Assembly (NCBI RefSeq): GCF_040419245.1
Contig: NZ_JAZHOH010000001.1
Coordinates: 744,001-808,000, forward strand
Direction: 5' to 3'
Origin: Ewingella sp. CoE-038-23
Lineage (GTDB): Bacteria > Pseudomonadota > Gammaproteobacteria > Enterobacterales > Enterobacteriaceae
DNA: 64,000 nucleotides
Positions 8,851-17,884 of the stretch are shown here, piece after piece. A model generated the notes under the pieces. It saw only the letters and a program-made list of their open reading frames with translations, was not told where the DNA came from and did not search any database. Position numbers and translations under genes: made by a program. Each line of letters begins with the position of its first letter. Within the stretch, counting starts at the first letter, position 1.

Positions 8851-8867
8851 TAACTAAAGAGGATGTT

Positions 8868-9116
8868 ATGGTAACAATTCGTTTAGCACGTGGCGGCGCA
8901 AAAAAGCGTCCGTTTTATCAAGTAGTAGTGACCGACAGCCGCAACGCTCGTGATGGTCGTTTCATCGAGCGCGTAGGTTTCTTCAACCCATTGGCTTCTG
9001 GCCAGGCTGAAGCACTGCGTCTGGACCTGGATCGTATTGCCCACTGGCAAGAACTGGGTGCAACCGTTTCTGATCGCGTTCACGCGCTGATCAAAGACGC
9101 TAAGAAAGCGGCTTAA
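8868..9116 (+). CDS. rpsP: 30S ribosomal protein S16
   Basis: A structural protein of the small ribosomal subunit needed for 30S assembly. The 82-residue product starts [15 protein letters not shown], the family's conserved N terminus, behind an aaagagg site. The reading frame extends upstream to 8781, but that part would run through the leader hairpin and is rejected. It is the first gene of the rpsP-rimM-trmD-rplS operon; rimM starts 18 bases later. Confidence 0.98.
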   Translation: MVTIRLARGGAKKRPFYQVVVTDSRNARDGRFIERVGFFNPLASGQAEALRLDLDRIAHWQELGATVSDRVHALIKDAKKAA

Positions 9117-9134
9117 TCTGTCGCGGTGGTAACA

Positions 9135-9683
9135 ATGAGCAAACAACTCAATCCAGTGACGCCCGCTGAGCCGATAGTTCTCGGCAAAATGGGGTCAACG
9201 TACGGCATTCGCGGTTGGCTCAGAGTGTTTTCATCCACCGAAGACGCCGAAAGCATCTTCGAATACCAACCGTGGTTTATCCAACGGGGTGGTCAGTGGC
9301 AAGTTATCGAGCTGGAAGGCTGGAAACGCCACACTCAGGATCTGATTATCAAAGTCAAAGGCGTTGATGATCGCGATGCCGCGAATCTTCTGACTAATTG
9401 CGAAATTATCGTCGATTCAAAGCAACTTCCACCACTGGAAGAGGGTGACTATTACTGGAAAGACCTTTTTGGTTGCCAGGTAGTGACAACTTCCGGTTAC
9501 GAGCTGGGCAAAGTCATCGATATGATGGAAACCGGTTCTAACGATGTGATGGTTGTAAAAGCAAACCTGAAGGATGCATTCGGAATCAAGGAGCGGTTGA
9601 TTCCGTTCCTCGATGGGCAGGTTATCAAGAAAGTCGATCTCACTACTCAAAGTATTGAAGTAGATTGGGATCCTGGTTTTTGA
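9135..9683 (+). CDS. rimM: Ribosome maturation factor RimM
   Basis: Assists 30S head maturation and binds S19. It has an N-terminal beta-barrel RimM domain (about 10-95) and a C-terminal PRC barrel (about 100-180; [20 protein letters not shown]). The ATG at 9135 gives MSKQLNPV and 182 residues, matching E. coli. A GTG 9 bases upstream is the only alternative. It is cotranscribed with rpsP and trmD. Confidence 0.96.
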   Translation: MSKQLNPVTPAEPIVLGKMGSTYGIRGWLRVFSSTEDAESIFEYQPWFIQRGGQWQVIELEGWKRHTQDLIIKVKGVDDRDAANLLTNCEIIVDSKQLPPLEEGDYYWKDLFGCQVVTTSGYELGKVIDMMETGSNDVMVVKANLKDAFGIKERLIPFLDGQVIKKVDLTTQSIEVDWDPGF

Positions 9684-9765
9684 CCTCCGTAGCTTTTACT
9701 GACGTATTTTGTACCGAAGTAGCTAAAGGCAGGTTGGGTGGACAATCGTTTGAAGGGAGTGGGCT

Positions 9766-10539
9766 ATGTGGATCGGTATAATTAGCCTGTTTCCTGAGAT
9801 GTTCCGCGCAATTACCGATTACGGGGTAACTGGCCGGGCAGTAAAGAATGGCCTGTTGAGCGTAAATTGCTGGAGTCCTCGTGACTTCGCATACGATCGA
9901 CATCGTACCGTGGATGAGCGGCCTTACGGCGGCGGTCCCGGAATGCTGATGATGGTGCAACCCTTGCGGGAAGCGATCCACGCAGCTAAAGCGGCGGCAG
10001 GCGAAGGTGTGAAAGTGATTTATCTTTCACCTCAGGGTCGCAAACTGGATCAAACCGGTGTTTGCGAACTGGCGGCCCACCAGAAAATTATTCTGGTTTG
10101 TGGGCGCTATGAAGGGATTGATGAGCGCGTGATCAAAACCGAAATTGACGAAGAATGGTCAATTGGCGATTACGTTCTCAGTGGTGGAGAAATACCGGCA
10201 ATGACGCTGATTGATTCAGTCTCCCGCTTTATACCGGGCGTCTTGGGTCGTCAGGCCTCAGCAGAGGAAGATTCTTTTGCGGATGGTTTGCTGGATTGCC
10301 CTCACTACACCCGCCCTGAAGTGTTAGAAGGTATGGAGGTACCGCCAGTTCTGCTGTCGGGAAATCATGCTGATATACGTCGCTGGCGCCTGAAACAGTC
10401 GCTGGGTCGAACCTGGCTTAGAAGACCTGAACTTCTAGAAAACCTAGCTCTGACTGACGAGCAAGAGGTGTTGCTGAGAGAGTTCCAAAAGGAACATCGA
10501 CTCAGTCAACAAGACTATGAAGGGAACGCTCAAGCTTAG
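9766..10539 (+). CDS. trmD: tRNA (guanine-N1)-methyltransferase TrmD
   Basis: Methylates G37 of tRNAs with G36, using S-adenosylmethionine, and so prevents +1 frameshifting. It is essential. The SPOUT trefoil-knot motifs are present: [23 protein letters not shown] and [10 protein letters not shown]. The length is 257 residues (E. coli 255). A ggaggga-type site precedes the ATG. It is third in the operon, with 82 bases between it and rimM. Confidence 0.97.
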   Translation: MWIGIISLFPEMFRAITDYGVTGRAVKNGLLSVNCWSPRDFAYDRHRTVDERPYGGGPGMLMMVQPLREAIHAAKAAAGEGVKVIYLSPQGRKLDQTGVCELAAHQKIILVCGRYEGIDERVIKTEIDEEWSIGDYVLSGGEIPAMTLIDSVSRFIPGVLGRQASAEEDSFADGLLDCPHYTRPEVLEGMEVPPVLLSGNHADIRRWRLKQSLGRTWLRRPELLENLALTDEQEVLLREFQKEHRLSQQDYEGNAQA

Positions 10540-10572
10540 CGCTGAGCCCTCCCGATATATCAGTTTACCTAG

Positions 10573-10935
<363 letters not shown>

Positions 10936-10973
10936 GGTATCGCTAACGCGACATCTAATAGTTAATATAGAAC

Positions 10974-11008
10974 AAGGGGTTAGCCATCGGCTAACCCCTT
11001 TTTTTTGT
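10974..11008 (+). terminator. rplS operon terminator
   Basis: A perfect 12-bp stem (aaggggttagcc / ggctaacccctt) with a 3-base loop and a run of nine T. It is a strong intrinsic terminator. Confidence 0.93.
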
Positions 11009-11034
11009 GCTCAGTGACTACAAATTGGCTACAC

Positions 11035-11059
11035 AAAAAAGCCTGCGGGGTAGCAGGCA
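11035..11059 (-). terminator. Terminator of the tail/ogr transcript
   Basis: On the minus strand GCCTGC-taccccc-type loop-GCAGGC is followed by TTTTTT. It lies about 45 bases beyond the ogr stop codon and closes the late operon of the phage-like element, facing the rplS terminator. Confidence 0.8.
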
Positions 11060-11104
11060 AAGGGAGGAGCAAAAAATAGAGGGTGTTGTCGATACTGAAG
11101 AAGC

Positions 11105-11296
11105 TTAGACTGCGCGCATTCCAGCTTGCAAATTCACACCCGGCTTGGAAATAACCCGAGCCACGGATTCGTGAGTCGCAAAGGTGCAGCTGCATTCAAT
11201 ATTCTGGCACTGATGATAACGTTCTTTGGTAGATTCACTGAGATAGCGGCTCGAGCGGGTATGAGCGACTTTTCCGCATAGTGGGCAATGCATCAT
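11105..11296 (-). CDS. ogr: P2 Ogr/186 B-type late gene activator
   Basis: A small zinc-binding transcription activator that recruits RNA polymerase to phage late promoters. Ligands are visible at C4, C7, C30 and C35 (CPLC...CQNIEC), with the family core TSRYLSESTKERYHQCQN. The start at MMHCPLC gives 63 residues and is preceded by ggagg; P2 Ogr starts at the same point (MFHCP). It is last in the tail operon, after D, as in P2. Matching TTGT-N12-ACAA-type sites exist at 17159, 21699 and 23710. Confidence 0.93.
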   Translation of the reverse strand: MMHCPLCGKVAHTRSSRYLSESTKERYHQCQNIECSCTFATHESVARVISKPGVNLQAGMRAV

Positions 11297-11366
11297 AAAA
11301 ACCTCCAGCGTTTGGGTAAGCGTTGTAGTGATTATGAAACATGAATCTCGCAAAAGCAAGTTTATA

Positions 11367-12518
11367 TTATATTGAAGTTGCTTGGTAAGTAATATCCTCT
11401 ACATATACCTTCAATTTCAAGGTGGTGACGAACCCCTGTCCAGCAACATCATGAACCACGGAATCGATGATCCAGCGCTGCTGGTCAATCACGTCTTTAA
11501 AACCACTGACAGTCACGGGAGTTTGCGCGAACAGATCAGCCCTGCCTAAGGCCAAAGTTATGTCGAAGGTGGCAGCGTCATATTGGATCTGCTTAAAAAT
11601 CGCATCAGCCGCGCGAGTAGCAGACTCCTCATCGGGATAAATTTTATTCAGCTCCAGTACTTTCTTATTGGAGCCAGAGATGTAACTCTCCTCCTTGGCG
11701 CTTCCCGCAGCACTTGGCGATGCCGGTGTTTTAGCATTAGGATGCGACACCTTAGCACTGCTATTTGCCTTCTCGGTTCGCTGCACGCCGACCTTATTGG
11801 ATTGCCCCTTTTTCACATCATGCCATTTGGCTTTTACGCCGCTGTAGGCCAGCACGTCGGATAATTTAAATGAATGCGTGTCACCGTCCGAACGTTCAAT
11901 TGTCATCCATGGGATAGCTTTACCCGAACCCGTGATGCCATACCCCGGCTTGATAAAGATAATTTGGCCGTACTTTACCGTAGCCTGAGCGCCATACATT
12001 TGCGCCAGCCGCATAAGGAAGAAGGCATCGGTTTCGCCAGTCTGGTCAATATGGGCAATCTTTATCGCCGCCATTTCCGGCAATAAGTTTGCCGGAGGCA
12101 GCTTATTACGGCGAGATATCAGATTAACGATCGCACCCAGAGTGGTGTCATCGTAAGAATAACTTCCCTGAGTGTTCATTGATTCACGCAAGTCGGCACT
12201 TCTTGCAGTGACGTCGAGAGTGTCCGGTGCTCCTTTGTGTATCACGGTATCTACCACAAAACGGCCACAGCCAATCAGGTTTTGACCCGCCCAGCCCAGA
12301 CTTAGGCTCAAAACGGTGCCGCGCTCGGGCATTTGGAATGCGCCATCACTATCATCAAAAGTGATATTTAGCATATCAGCGGCAAAACCGCTGTTGTCGG
12401 TCATTTGCAATGACATCACGCGCTCGCTGACGTTTCTTTCTAAAGCTTTATCTTCTACGCTCAGCATAAAGTCAGGCATGATTTTCGCCCCAGCGGGCAA
12501 TTGTAGTTGGGTTATCAT
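11367..12518 (-). CDS. D: Tail hub/late control protein gpD (P2)
   Basis: In P2-type tails gpD forms the baseplate hub, structurally related to T4 gp27 and the N-terminal part of VgrG. The 383-residue length is close to P2 D (387). The family features DTVIHKGAPDTLDVTARSADLRE and the C-terminal WIIDSVVH are visible. It overlaps gene U by 4 bases and is followed by ogr. The frame is intact. Confidence 0.92.
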   Translation of the reverse strand: MITQLQLPAGAKIMPDFMLSVEDKALERNVSERVMSLQMTDNSGFAADMLNITFDDSDGAFQMPERGTVLSLSLGWAGQNLIGCGRFVVDTVIHKGAPDTLDVTARSADLRESMNTQGSYSYDDTTLGAIVNLISRRNKLPPANLLPEMAAIKIAHIDQTGETDAFFLMRLAQMYGAQATVKYGQIIFIKPGYGITGSGKAIPWMTIERSDGDTHSFKLSDVLAYSGVKAKWHDVKKGQSNKVGVQRTEKANSSAKVSHPNAKTPASPSAAGSAKEESYISGSNKKVLELNKIYPDEESATRAADAIFKQIQYDAATFDITLALGRADLFAQTPVTVSGFKDVIDQQRWIIDSVVHDVAGQGFVTTLKLKVYVEDITYQATSI

Positions 12519-12994
12519 AGGCTTACTCCATTAGGAAAGAGTTGTTTTACGGTGTTACTCGCCTTGTTATACAACCCCTTTGCCTGCTCCTGTAGATCAC
12601 CGAACATGGCCGCATAGGACTCATCGACGCGTTTAAGCGTCAGTTCAAAGCTGATATTACGCGCCCGGCCATCGGTGTTTAGCTGTGAGTTGGTGTGATT
12701 AAAGCTTTGAACCACAAACATGCCATAGATGGTGCCGCTACCTTCAATTAGCGGCCAAGCTCGCCCCGAGTCCGCCATACTTTCAAACACTTGCAGGTAG
12801 GTTTGGCCTCCGGTGACTTCCGGCAAGAGCTGACCGGTGAGGGTGATAGTTTCGGTACCCAAGCCAAGGTATTGAGTGATCGGGCGTTGTCCAACGCGCT
12901 TATTTTCCACCCAGCCGTAGCCGACGTCTCTTTTCAAAGTCTGATAGGGTAAGGTTCTGAGTTTGAAGACAAATAAACCTAGCGTCATCATCAT
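12515..12994 (-). CDS. U: Tail protein gpU (P2)
   Basis: The gpU-family tail protein that caps or completes the tail tube in P2-like phages. The length is 159 residues, and ALL of the core RTLPYQTLKRDVGYGWVE and the GLGTETITLTGQLLPE segment are typical. It overlaps T by 4 bases and D by 4 bases. Three ATG codons occur in a row-like cluster at the start, so the true start may be one or two codons downstream. Confidence 0.92.
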   Translation of the reverse strand: MMMTLGLFVFKLRTLPYQTLKRDVGYGWVENKRVGQRPITQYLGLGTETITLTGQLLPEVTGGQTYLQVFESMADSGRAWPLIEGSGTIYGMFVVQSFNHTNSQLNTDGRARNISFELTLKRVDESYAAMFGDLQEQAKGLYNKASNTVKQLFPNGVSL

Positions 12995-14880
12995 GAGTAC
13001 ATACCTCCATAGCCAAACTGGCCTAGCCGGTCGTTGGTTTTATTCCATTCGCGCTGATTGATGGCGTCGTTGAACCAACCAGTAAATTGGTCTTTATCAG
13101 CACCGTTAGTTGTGTTGTAACTTAAGTTAAATGTGGTGGAACGGTTGTCAGTTAATGAGTTTGAGCTATTCGTTCTCGCGGGTTGATACAGGTTGAGGGC
13201 ACCGCCGCTAGGAGGCGCGCTGTCGCCAAATAACGGTGCATTTGGCTCAGCAGATGCACTGCCTGATGACCCCTTGTCATCGGACTTATTCCAACCAAAT
13301 AATGAATCTATTCCCTTACGGACCCAGTTAAATACAGCCCCCATCTGTGAGAAGGCCTCGTTTAAATCTAAAAACAATTGTGCAATGGCAGCCCCCACTT
13401 TCTTGCCAACATCTCCTACACCATTCAGTGTTTCTTGGGTAAATTCGATGGGCTTAAACAGGTCGGTTATCCAGCCCAAGGCGGTTTTGAAGGGAGCGAA
13501 AGCATCACTGACCGGACCCATAGCGGCAGTAAAACCTTCAATAACACCGCCAACAAAGGCTTTGATCGGCTCCCATAGCTGCGCTACCACAATGGCGATA
13601 CCGGCAATAATGGCGATAAGCGCCACGACCGGGCCGCCAACTGCAGCAAAGGCTCCGGCCATAATGCCGCCCGCGCCGCTAAACACCGTCCCCAGCAACC
13701 CGGCACCCGCCATCAGCATATTTACGCCACTCAGCACCGGCGCGATAACGCCGCCTAAGAAGCCCAGTCCGCTAATCAAGCCGGTGACGCCTAAAGCCAG
13801 ACCGAGCAGGGCGTTCACCATCTGTGGGTTATCGGTTATCCAGGTGTTGAGGGTGTTCAGCCAGCCGGTGGCGGTCTGGGTTAGCTGGCGCAATGCGTCG
13901 CTTTGGCCTGCAAACAGGTTGATGCGGATGGTGTCCCAGCTGGCGAACAACTTGGTGATATCGCCATCCAGATTGTCGCCTTTGACCGTGACGGCCATTT
14001 GCTCTGCTGGCGTTGCGCCGTTCAGCGCCACCGGAGTCTGAGCCAACACCTGATCGGCACTCATGCCGCCTTTAGCCAGCTCTTTTTGCTTCGCCACGAC
14101 GTCGGAAGGCGCATGGCCAGAAGCCGCCATCGACAAACTCTGTTGGCGCAGCGCCGCCGTGCGCGAATCGCCATTATTGAGATGCAGCATGGCTTGCACC
14201 TCAGAAAGCCCCGCCTCTAAATCGGCACCGGGCTTGAGCAGGTTTTTTACCAGCTCGAGTTTGGGTTGTGCGAAAGCCTTGGCTGAAGCACTCGCGTTTT
14301 TAAGTTGAGAAACACTCTGTTGGCGATTTTTATATTTTTGCCCAATCAGATTACCTTTGAGCTCCAGCGATTGCTGACGACTGGCAGCCGTCGTCTGGAT
14401 CTGATCTTGAACACGCAGTTTCTCCGCCGGAATATCATCGGTGTTAATCCCTTTGGCGCGCAGCGATTCAGTTTGCTTGCTGACCGATTTACTCAAAATC
14501 TCATGCTTTTTAAACTGTTTAGCGCTGATACTCCGGGCTTCTTGCAGAATCTGCTGCTGCACGGCAGAGTGGTTTTCTGGCGTAGACAGATGAATATCCG
14601 CCTCCAGTGAGACAACGCGAGCCTTAGCGCTGTCTAGCCGTTGGCGGCTCAGCTGCATTTTGTCCTGTGTCGACTCCAGCTTATTGATCGCTTTACTCTG
14701 CTGGTTGAACGAAATTAACTCCTTACTTGCCTCGCGAATGTCACTGGTGACCATGCTGAACAAGGTCATTGGAGGCGGGGTCCTAAGGCGCGCCCACACG
14801 TCGGCACTGGCCTGCGCTAATGACAACATTTCTTGCCTGATCCGCCCCAGCGTCTCGGGCATTTGCTCAAGATTACTCAT
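12991..14880 (-). CDS. T: Tail tape measure protein gpT (P2)
   Basis: The tape measure protein sets tail tube length and is threaded inside the tube. The N-terminal half is coiled-coil and rich in Gln, Ser, Lys and Ala. The middle (about 345-450) is a hydrophobic Gly/Ala-rich membrane-like stretch (LLGLALGVTGLISGLGFL), as in the family. At 629 residues it is clearly shorter than P2 T (about 815), which predicts a shorter tail if the usual proportionality holds. It overlaps E' by 8 bases. Confidence 0.92.
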   Translation of the reverse strand: MSNLEQMPETLGRIRQEMLSLAQASADVWARLRTPPPMTLFSMVTSDIREASKELISFNQQSKAINKLESTQDKMQLSRQRLDSAKARVVSLEADIHLSTPENHSAVQQQILQEARSISAKQFKKHEILSKSVSKQTESLRAKGINTDDIPAEKLRVQDQIQTTAASRQQSLELKGNLIGQKYKNRQQSVSQLKNASASAKAFAQPKLELVKNLLKPGADLEAGLSEVQAMLHLNNGDSRTAALRQQSLSMAASGHAPSDVVAKQKELAKGGMSADQVLAQTPVALNGATPAEQMAVTVKGDNLDGDITKLFASWDTIRINLFAGQSDALRQLTQTATGWLNTLNTWITDNPQMVNALLGLALGVTGLISGLGFLGGVIAPVLSGVNMLMAGAGLLGTVFSGAGGIMAGAFAAVGGPVVALIAIIAGIAIVVAQLWEPIKAFVGGVIEGFTAAMGPVSDAFAPFKTALGWITDLFKPIEFTQETLNGVGDVGKKVGAAIAQLFLDLNEAFSQMGAVFNWVRKGIDSLFGWNKSDDKGSSGSASAEPNAPLFGDSAPPSGGALNLYQPARTNSSNSLTDNRSTTFNLSYNTTNGADKDQFTGWFNDAINQREWNKTNDRLGQFGYGGMYS

Positions 14881-15315
14881 CAGTTTTTACTCCGCTGCGT
14901 TGCAACGCCTTATATCGCCAGTTCATCAGTTCGGTTAGCGACATGCCGTCCATTTCGGACGGCGGCCAATGAAAAATCACCGCGATATCTGCCATGAGAT
15001 CATCCACGGTCAGGCGGGGGGATATCTCTACCCGTCCTGTTTCGGCGATAAAAAACCGATCACCTTGCCTGCCAGCGCAATCAGGTCCGGCAACTCCAGG
15101 CGTGAGCACTCTTCTTTGGTCAGGTTCGGGTAGGTGATGCGGGGAAGAATGGTGATCAATGCGTCAACGTCGGCGTTCGCCAGCGCCGCCAGGCCGATAC
15201 CGCGCAGGCTACCCGCATTGGGTTTGGTCACCTGAATTTCACTAATTTCTACGTCGCCGCGCTTTAGCGGGACATCAAGAATGACGGTGTTGTCGTGGTT
15301 TTCAACTGTGCTCAT
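14873..15315 (-). CDS. E: Tail assembly chaperones gpE and gpE+E' (programmed -1 frameshift)
   Basis: gpE (15028-15315, 95 residues) ends PKQDG. A second frame covering 14873-15109 continues it as E'. Near the end of E, codons GGT TTT TTA give the slippery heptamer T TTT TTA (minus strand, 15049-15055). A -1 slip joins E to the E' frame and makes the long chaperone. P2 uses the same arrangement. The chaperones coat the tape measure protein during tail assembly. Both frames lack other features, and preservation of the slippery site argues the module still works. Confidence 0.88.
15049..15055 (-). other. -1 ribosomal slippery site T TTT TTA
   Basis: In the E zero frame the heptamer reads T-TTT-TTA, and slipping back one base gives TTT-TTT in the E' frame. 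It lies nine codons before the E stop codon, inside the E/E' overlap. Confidence 0.85.
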
Positions 15316-15345
15316 GAGATTTCCTCGATACGATATTGGAGACTA

Positions 15346-15378
15346 ATGCAAAAGAAGCCGGCAATTGCTGCCGGCTAG
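15346..15378 (-). terminator. Possible terminator between FII and E
   Basis: On the minus strand agccggca-gcaat-tgccggct is followed by tcttttg. It lies directly after the FII stop. It could reduce expression of E-T-U-D-ogr relative to the abundant sheath and tube proteins. Confidence 0.6.
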
Positions 15379-15391
15379 AGAGCAGGGGGGA

Positions 15392-15901
15392 TTACAGGCC
15401 GAGCGCCGAGCGATGCTCTGCCAGACGATCAACGCCGTTGACGATTTCAACCATGTTGACGGTGTCGACTTCAATCAGCTCTTTGCCATCAATGGTCAGC
15501 TTGAAGTAAGTACACTGGGTCGAAATCTTGGTTTCGGTGTCTTCGCCTTGCTTGTATTCGCCGAAGTCGAACTCTTTGTGGCGGCCGCGCATCACCACTT
15601 CGACTGCGGAGATATCGCCAGTGTCGTCACGCTGGAAGGAGCCAGCAAAGCGCAGCGGGATATCCGCCGTGCTGCCCCACTGCTGCAACACCAGTTCGTC
15701 CATGCCGCCGATGGTCCATTCCAGCGCCAGCGCGTCGTCGTCCAGGCCGAAGTCCACGGAGACCGAGCCGCTCATGCCGCCGCCACGGTAGTTTTCCAGC
15801 TTGCGAGTCAGTTTTGGCAGAGTCAGCGAGGAGACCACGCCGAGGTAGCTGTTCCCGTCATTGAACAGGTTCAGGTATTTCAGTTTCTTAGGGAGTGCCA
15901 T
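15392..15901 (-). CDS. FII: Major tail tube protein gpFII (P2)
   Basis: Polymerises into the inner tail tube that is driven through the target envelope. The length is 169 residues (P2 172). The sequence starts MALPKKLKYLNLFNDGNSYLG, the family's typical N terminus, and contains GMDELVLQQWG. A ribosome-binding site aaggaga is 8 bases upstream. It follows FI by 14 bases and must be expressed at high stoichiometry. Confidence 0.94.
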   Translation of the reverse strand: MALPKKLKYLNLFNDGNSYLGVVSSLTLPKLTRKLENYRGGGMSGSVSVDFGLDDDALALEWTIGGMDELVLQQWGSTADIPLRFAGSFQRDDTGDISAVEVVMRGRHKEFDFGEYKQGEDTETKISTQCTYFKLTIDGKELIEVDTVNMVEIVNGVDRLAEHRSALGL

Positions 15902-15915
15902 GAGTCAAATTCTCC

Positions 15916-17085
15916 TTAGCTGTTCACGGAGGCGGCAAAGTTCACCAGATATTTATCGGTGATGCGTTGGCGCAGGGTCAGATCTTCAAGTGGTGGAACC
16001 GGCGTGTAGTCGTAATCGATGTACAGCTTGCCCGCTTTCAGCGTCTCAGGCGTGTTGGCCGATTCGTCATACCAGCAGTTGCCATCAATGATGTAACCCG
16101 CGGATTTCATCTCGCGCATTTTGGCTTTGATGCCGTCAATCATGTCGCGGATCAGGGACGGCGTGAGTGGCTTATCGACCGCCCACATGTGCGCTTCGGC
16201 CATGGTGTCAGCCAGAACTTGTGCTGTGCGGGTGTAGTTTTCAAAGGCGAAAAGTGGGTCGTCGCTACAGGTGCGGTTGCCCCAAAAACGGAAGCCATCT
16301 TTGCGTACCAGCGTGGTGACGCTGGCTTCGTTCAGCAGGTCTGCGTCGGTGCCGGTAGCTTGCAAGTCCCAGAACACGCTGGCGGACAGGCCGGTTACGC
16401 CGTTGACGCCGACGTTAGACAGGGTTTTATGCCAGCCAGTTTCCTGGTCGATTTTGGCACGGAGGCCCAGCGCCCGCGCTGAAGCATAGGCAATATCAGA
16501 CTGGCTGGTTGTGGTGTTCCAGTTAACGAAATCAGGCCAGATCAGCATCAGCTCGCGCTGGCTGAAGTTCTCGCGATACTTAATGGCGTCAGAAATGGTT
16601 TTCGCACCATAAACGCTGACATAGCCGAAAGCGCGCAGCTGTTGGCAAACTGCCGCCAGCGCCGTTGCGACGGCTTGGTTGTCATGTCCCGGTACGCCAA
16701 GAATGCGCGGTTTAACGCCCAGCTCAGCCTGTGCAGAAAGCAGGGCTTTCATGCCGGTGTAACGACCGTTGGCATCAGAACCGCCGATGATATTGGTGGT
16801 CGTCGCTGCCTCATCTTCGCCTTCGGCAACGCGCACAACCACCGTCACCGGCTTACATTGGTCAGCGATTGCCAACAACGCCGGGCCGAGCGTACCGGTT
16901 TTACCCGCCTTGCCGCTGGCAGCCAGCACGTCAGTGATCAACACCGGAGTGTTGAGTGGGAACAGGGTTTTGTCCGCGTCTTCGGCAGTACAAACTAAGC
17001 CGATAACAGCGGTTGAAACAGTAGAAATAACGCGTGTACCGTCGTTGATTTCAACAACACGTACGCCGTGGTGATAATCAGCCAT
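15916..17085 (-). CDS. FI: Contractile tail sheath protein gpFI (P2)
   Basis: Forms the contractile sheath around the tube. The frame is open to 17178, but the family N terminus MADYHHGVRVVEINDGTR begins at 17085, giving 389 residues (P2 396). Family signatures include FWGNRTCSDDPLFAFENYTRTAQ and VDKPLTPSLIRDMIDGI. It is intact. An Ogr-type site (17159-17178) about 75-93 bases upstream marks the late promoter of FI-FII-E-T-U-D-ogr. Confidence 0.94.
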   Translation of the reverse strand: MADYHHGVRVVEINDGTRVISTVSTAVIGLVCTAEDADKTLFPLNTPVLITDVLAASGKAGKTGTLGPALLAIADQCKPVTVVVRVAEGEDEAATTTNIIGGSDANGRYTGMKALLSAQAELGVKPRILGVPGHDNQAVATALAAVCQQLRAFGYVSVYGAKTISDAIKYRENFSQRELMLIWPDFVNWNTTTSQSDIAYASARALGLRAKIDQETGWHKTLSNVGVNGVTGLSASVFWDLQATGTDADLLNEASVTTLVRKDGFRFWGNRTCSDDPLFAFENYTRTAQVLADTMAEAHMWAVDKPLTPSLIRDMIDGIKAKMREMKSAGYIIDGNCWYDESANTPETLKAGKLYIDYDYTPVPPLEDLTLRQRITDKYLVNFAASVNS

Positions 17086-17453
17086 CGGGTTGACTCTCTC
17101 TTTTGTGGGTGGTGAAGCAAGGATGCCGACAAAGAGAGAAGCCTGCACTCGATGGCAGGCGTGGGGGGAATGGCACAACAGGGCGGGGGTTATTTAACTT
17201 CGATTGGTTAAAAAGATTTCTTGATTCATATTTATAATGCTTTATATATAGTTCAAAAAAAATAACATCTAGTGGTTATTTTAGGAGGGTGTCAGTGTTG
17301 AACGTTTTAATAAGCGTGCTGCTCGGGTTTATTTAGTGATGCGGGGTGTTTTTCTTTTGGTTTACTGAGTTTTTTTATGCGATTTCTTTTAAAGGAAAAG
17401 GGGGAGATATTAAATTTTAACATCCATAATATGTCGCCCCTTGAAATTTATTT
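17086..17453 (-). other. AT-rich gap between FI and the fibre chaperone gene
   Basis: 368 bases without a clear gene on the tail-operon strand, much more AT-rich than the tail genes. It holds the FI late-promoter site at its right-hand gene-proximal end and, on the plus strand, a 13-codon hydrophobic micro-frame at 17295-17336. The AT-rich character continues into the chaperone gene and distal fibre, suggesting transfer of this segment together with them. Confidence 0.55.
17159..17178 (-). promoter_or_regulatory. Ogr-type late promoter site upstream of FI
   Basis: Minus-strand TTGTGCCA-N8-ACGC, that is TGT-N12-ACG, close to the P2 Ogr/Delta consensus TTGT-N12-ACAA. It shares TTGTGCCA with the sites before V and X and lies 74-93 bases before the FI start. 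Confidence 0.7.
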
Positions 17454-17882
17454 TTACTCTGGTTTCTTAGGCCATGTGATGTCTGAATCTACGGGAATTT
17501 CAATGTTCTCTAATGCATCAAGGTAATCTAACCAAAGGTTGTATTTTTTAAATTCATCGTCCTTCAGTCTACCTAATGCTACTTTCCCAGGCCATTGTTT
17601 ATTATTAATAAACGAGTTGGCTTCGGAGATTTTAGAGTTTTTTTTCTCTTCATTTATAGAAATTATCTCATTCCTAGTTAGTGGTGGTCGTGGTACCCAT
17701 ATTGGAAAACCATTTTCATCTGCACCAGGTATACTTTTATTTTGGGGTGAATTAATGAATTCATTGTAAATTTCATCCGTTACCCTTACTCCGTCCTCAG
17801 GCCATGATCCAGAGCTAACATAATCATCCTTTAAAATAACGGGATAAAAAGCCATTGTTTTTGCGCTAAAAATATATTGCAT
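17454..17882 (-). CDS. Tail fibre assembly chaperone (Tfa/gpG-like)
   Basis: Phage tail fibre assembly proteins act as chaperones for the distal fibre and sometimes remain on its tip. The 142-residue product begins MQYIFSAKTMAFYP and contains IPGADENGFPIWVPRPPLT, typical of the Tfa family, then a Trp/Lys-rich C terminus. It lies 2 bases after the fibre gene, as G follows H in P2. Codon and base use are AT-rich compared with neighbours, indicating recent exchange. Confidence 0.85.
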   Translation of the reverse strand: MQYIFSAKTMAFYPVILKDDYVSSGSWPEDGVRVTDEIYNEFINSPQNKSIPGADENGFPIWVPRPPLTRNEIISINEEKKNSKISEANSFINNKQWPGKVALGRLKDDEFKKYNLWLDYLDALENIEIPVDSDITWPKKPE

Positions 17883-17884
17883 TT

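Noticed and set aside
8781..8867. N-terminal extension of rpsP (111 codons in total)
   Set aside because: It crosses the leader hairpin and is not part of S16; the true start has its own ribosome-binding site.
13193..14041. 282-codon plus-strand frame opposite gene T
   Set aside because: Proline/alanine-rich shadow of the tape measure gene; no ribosome-binding site.
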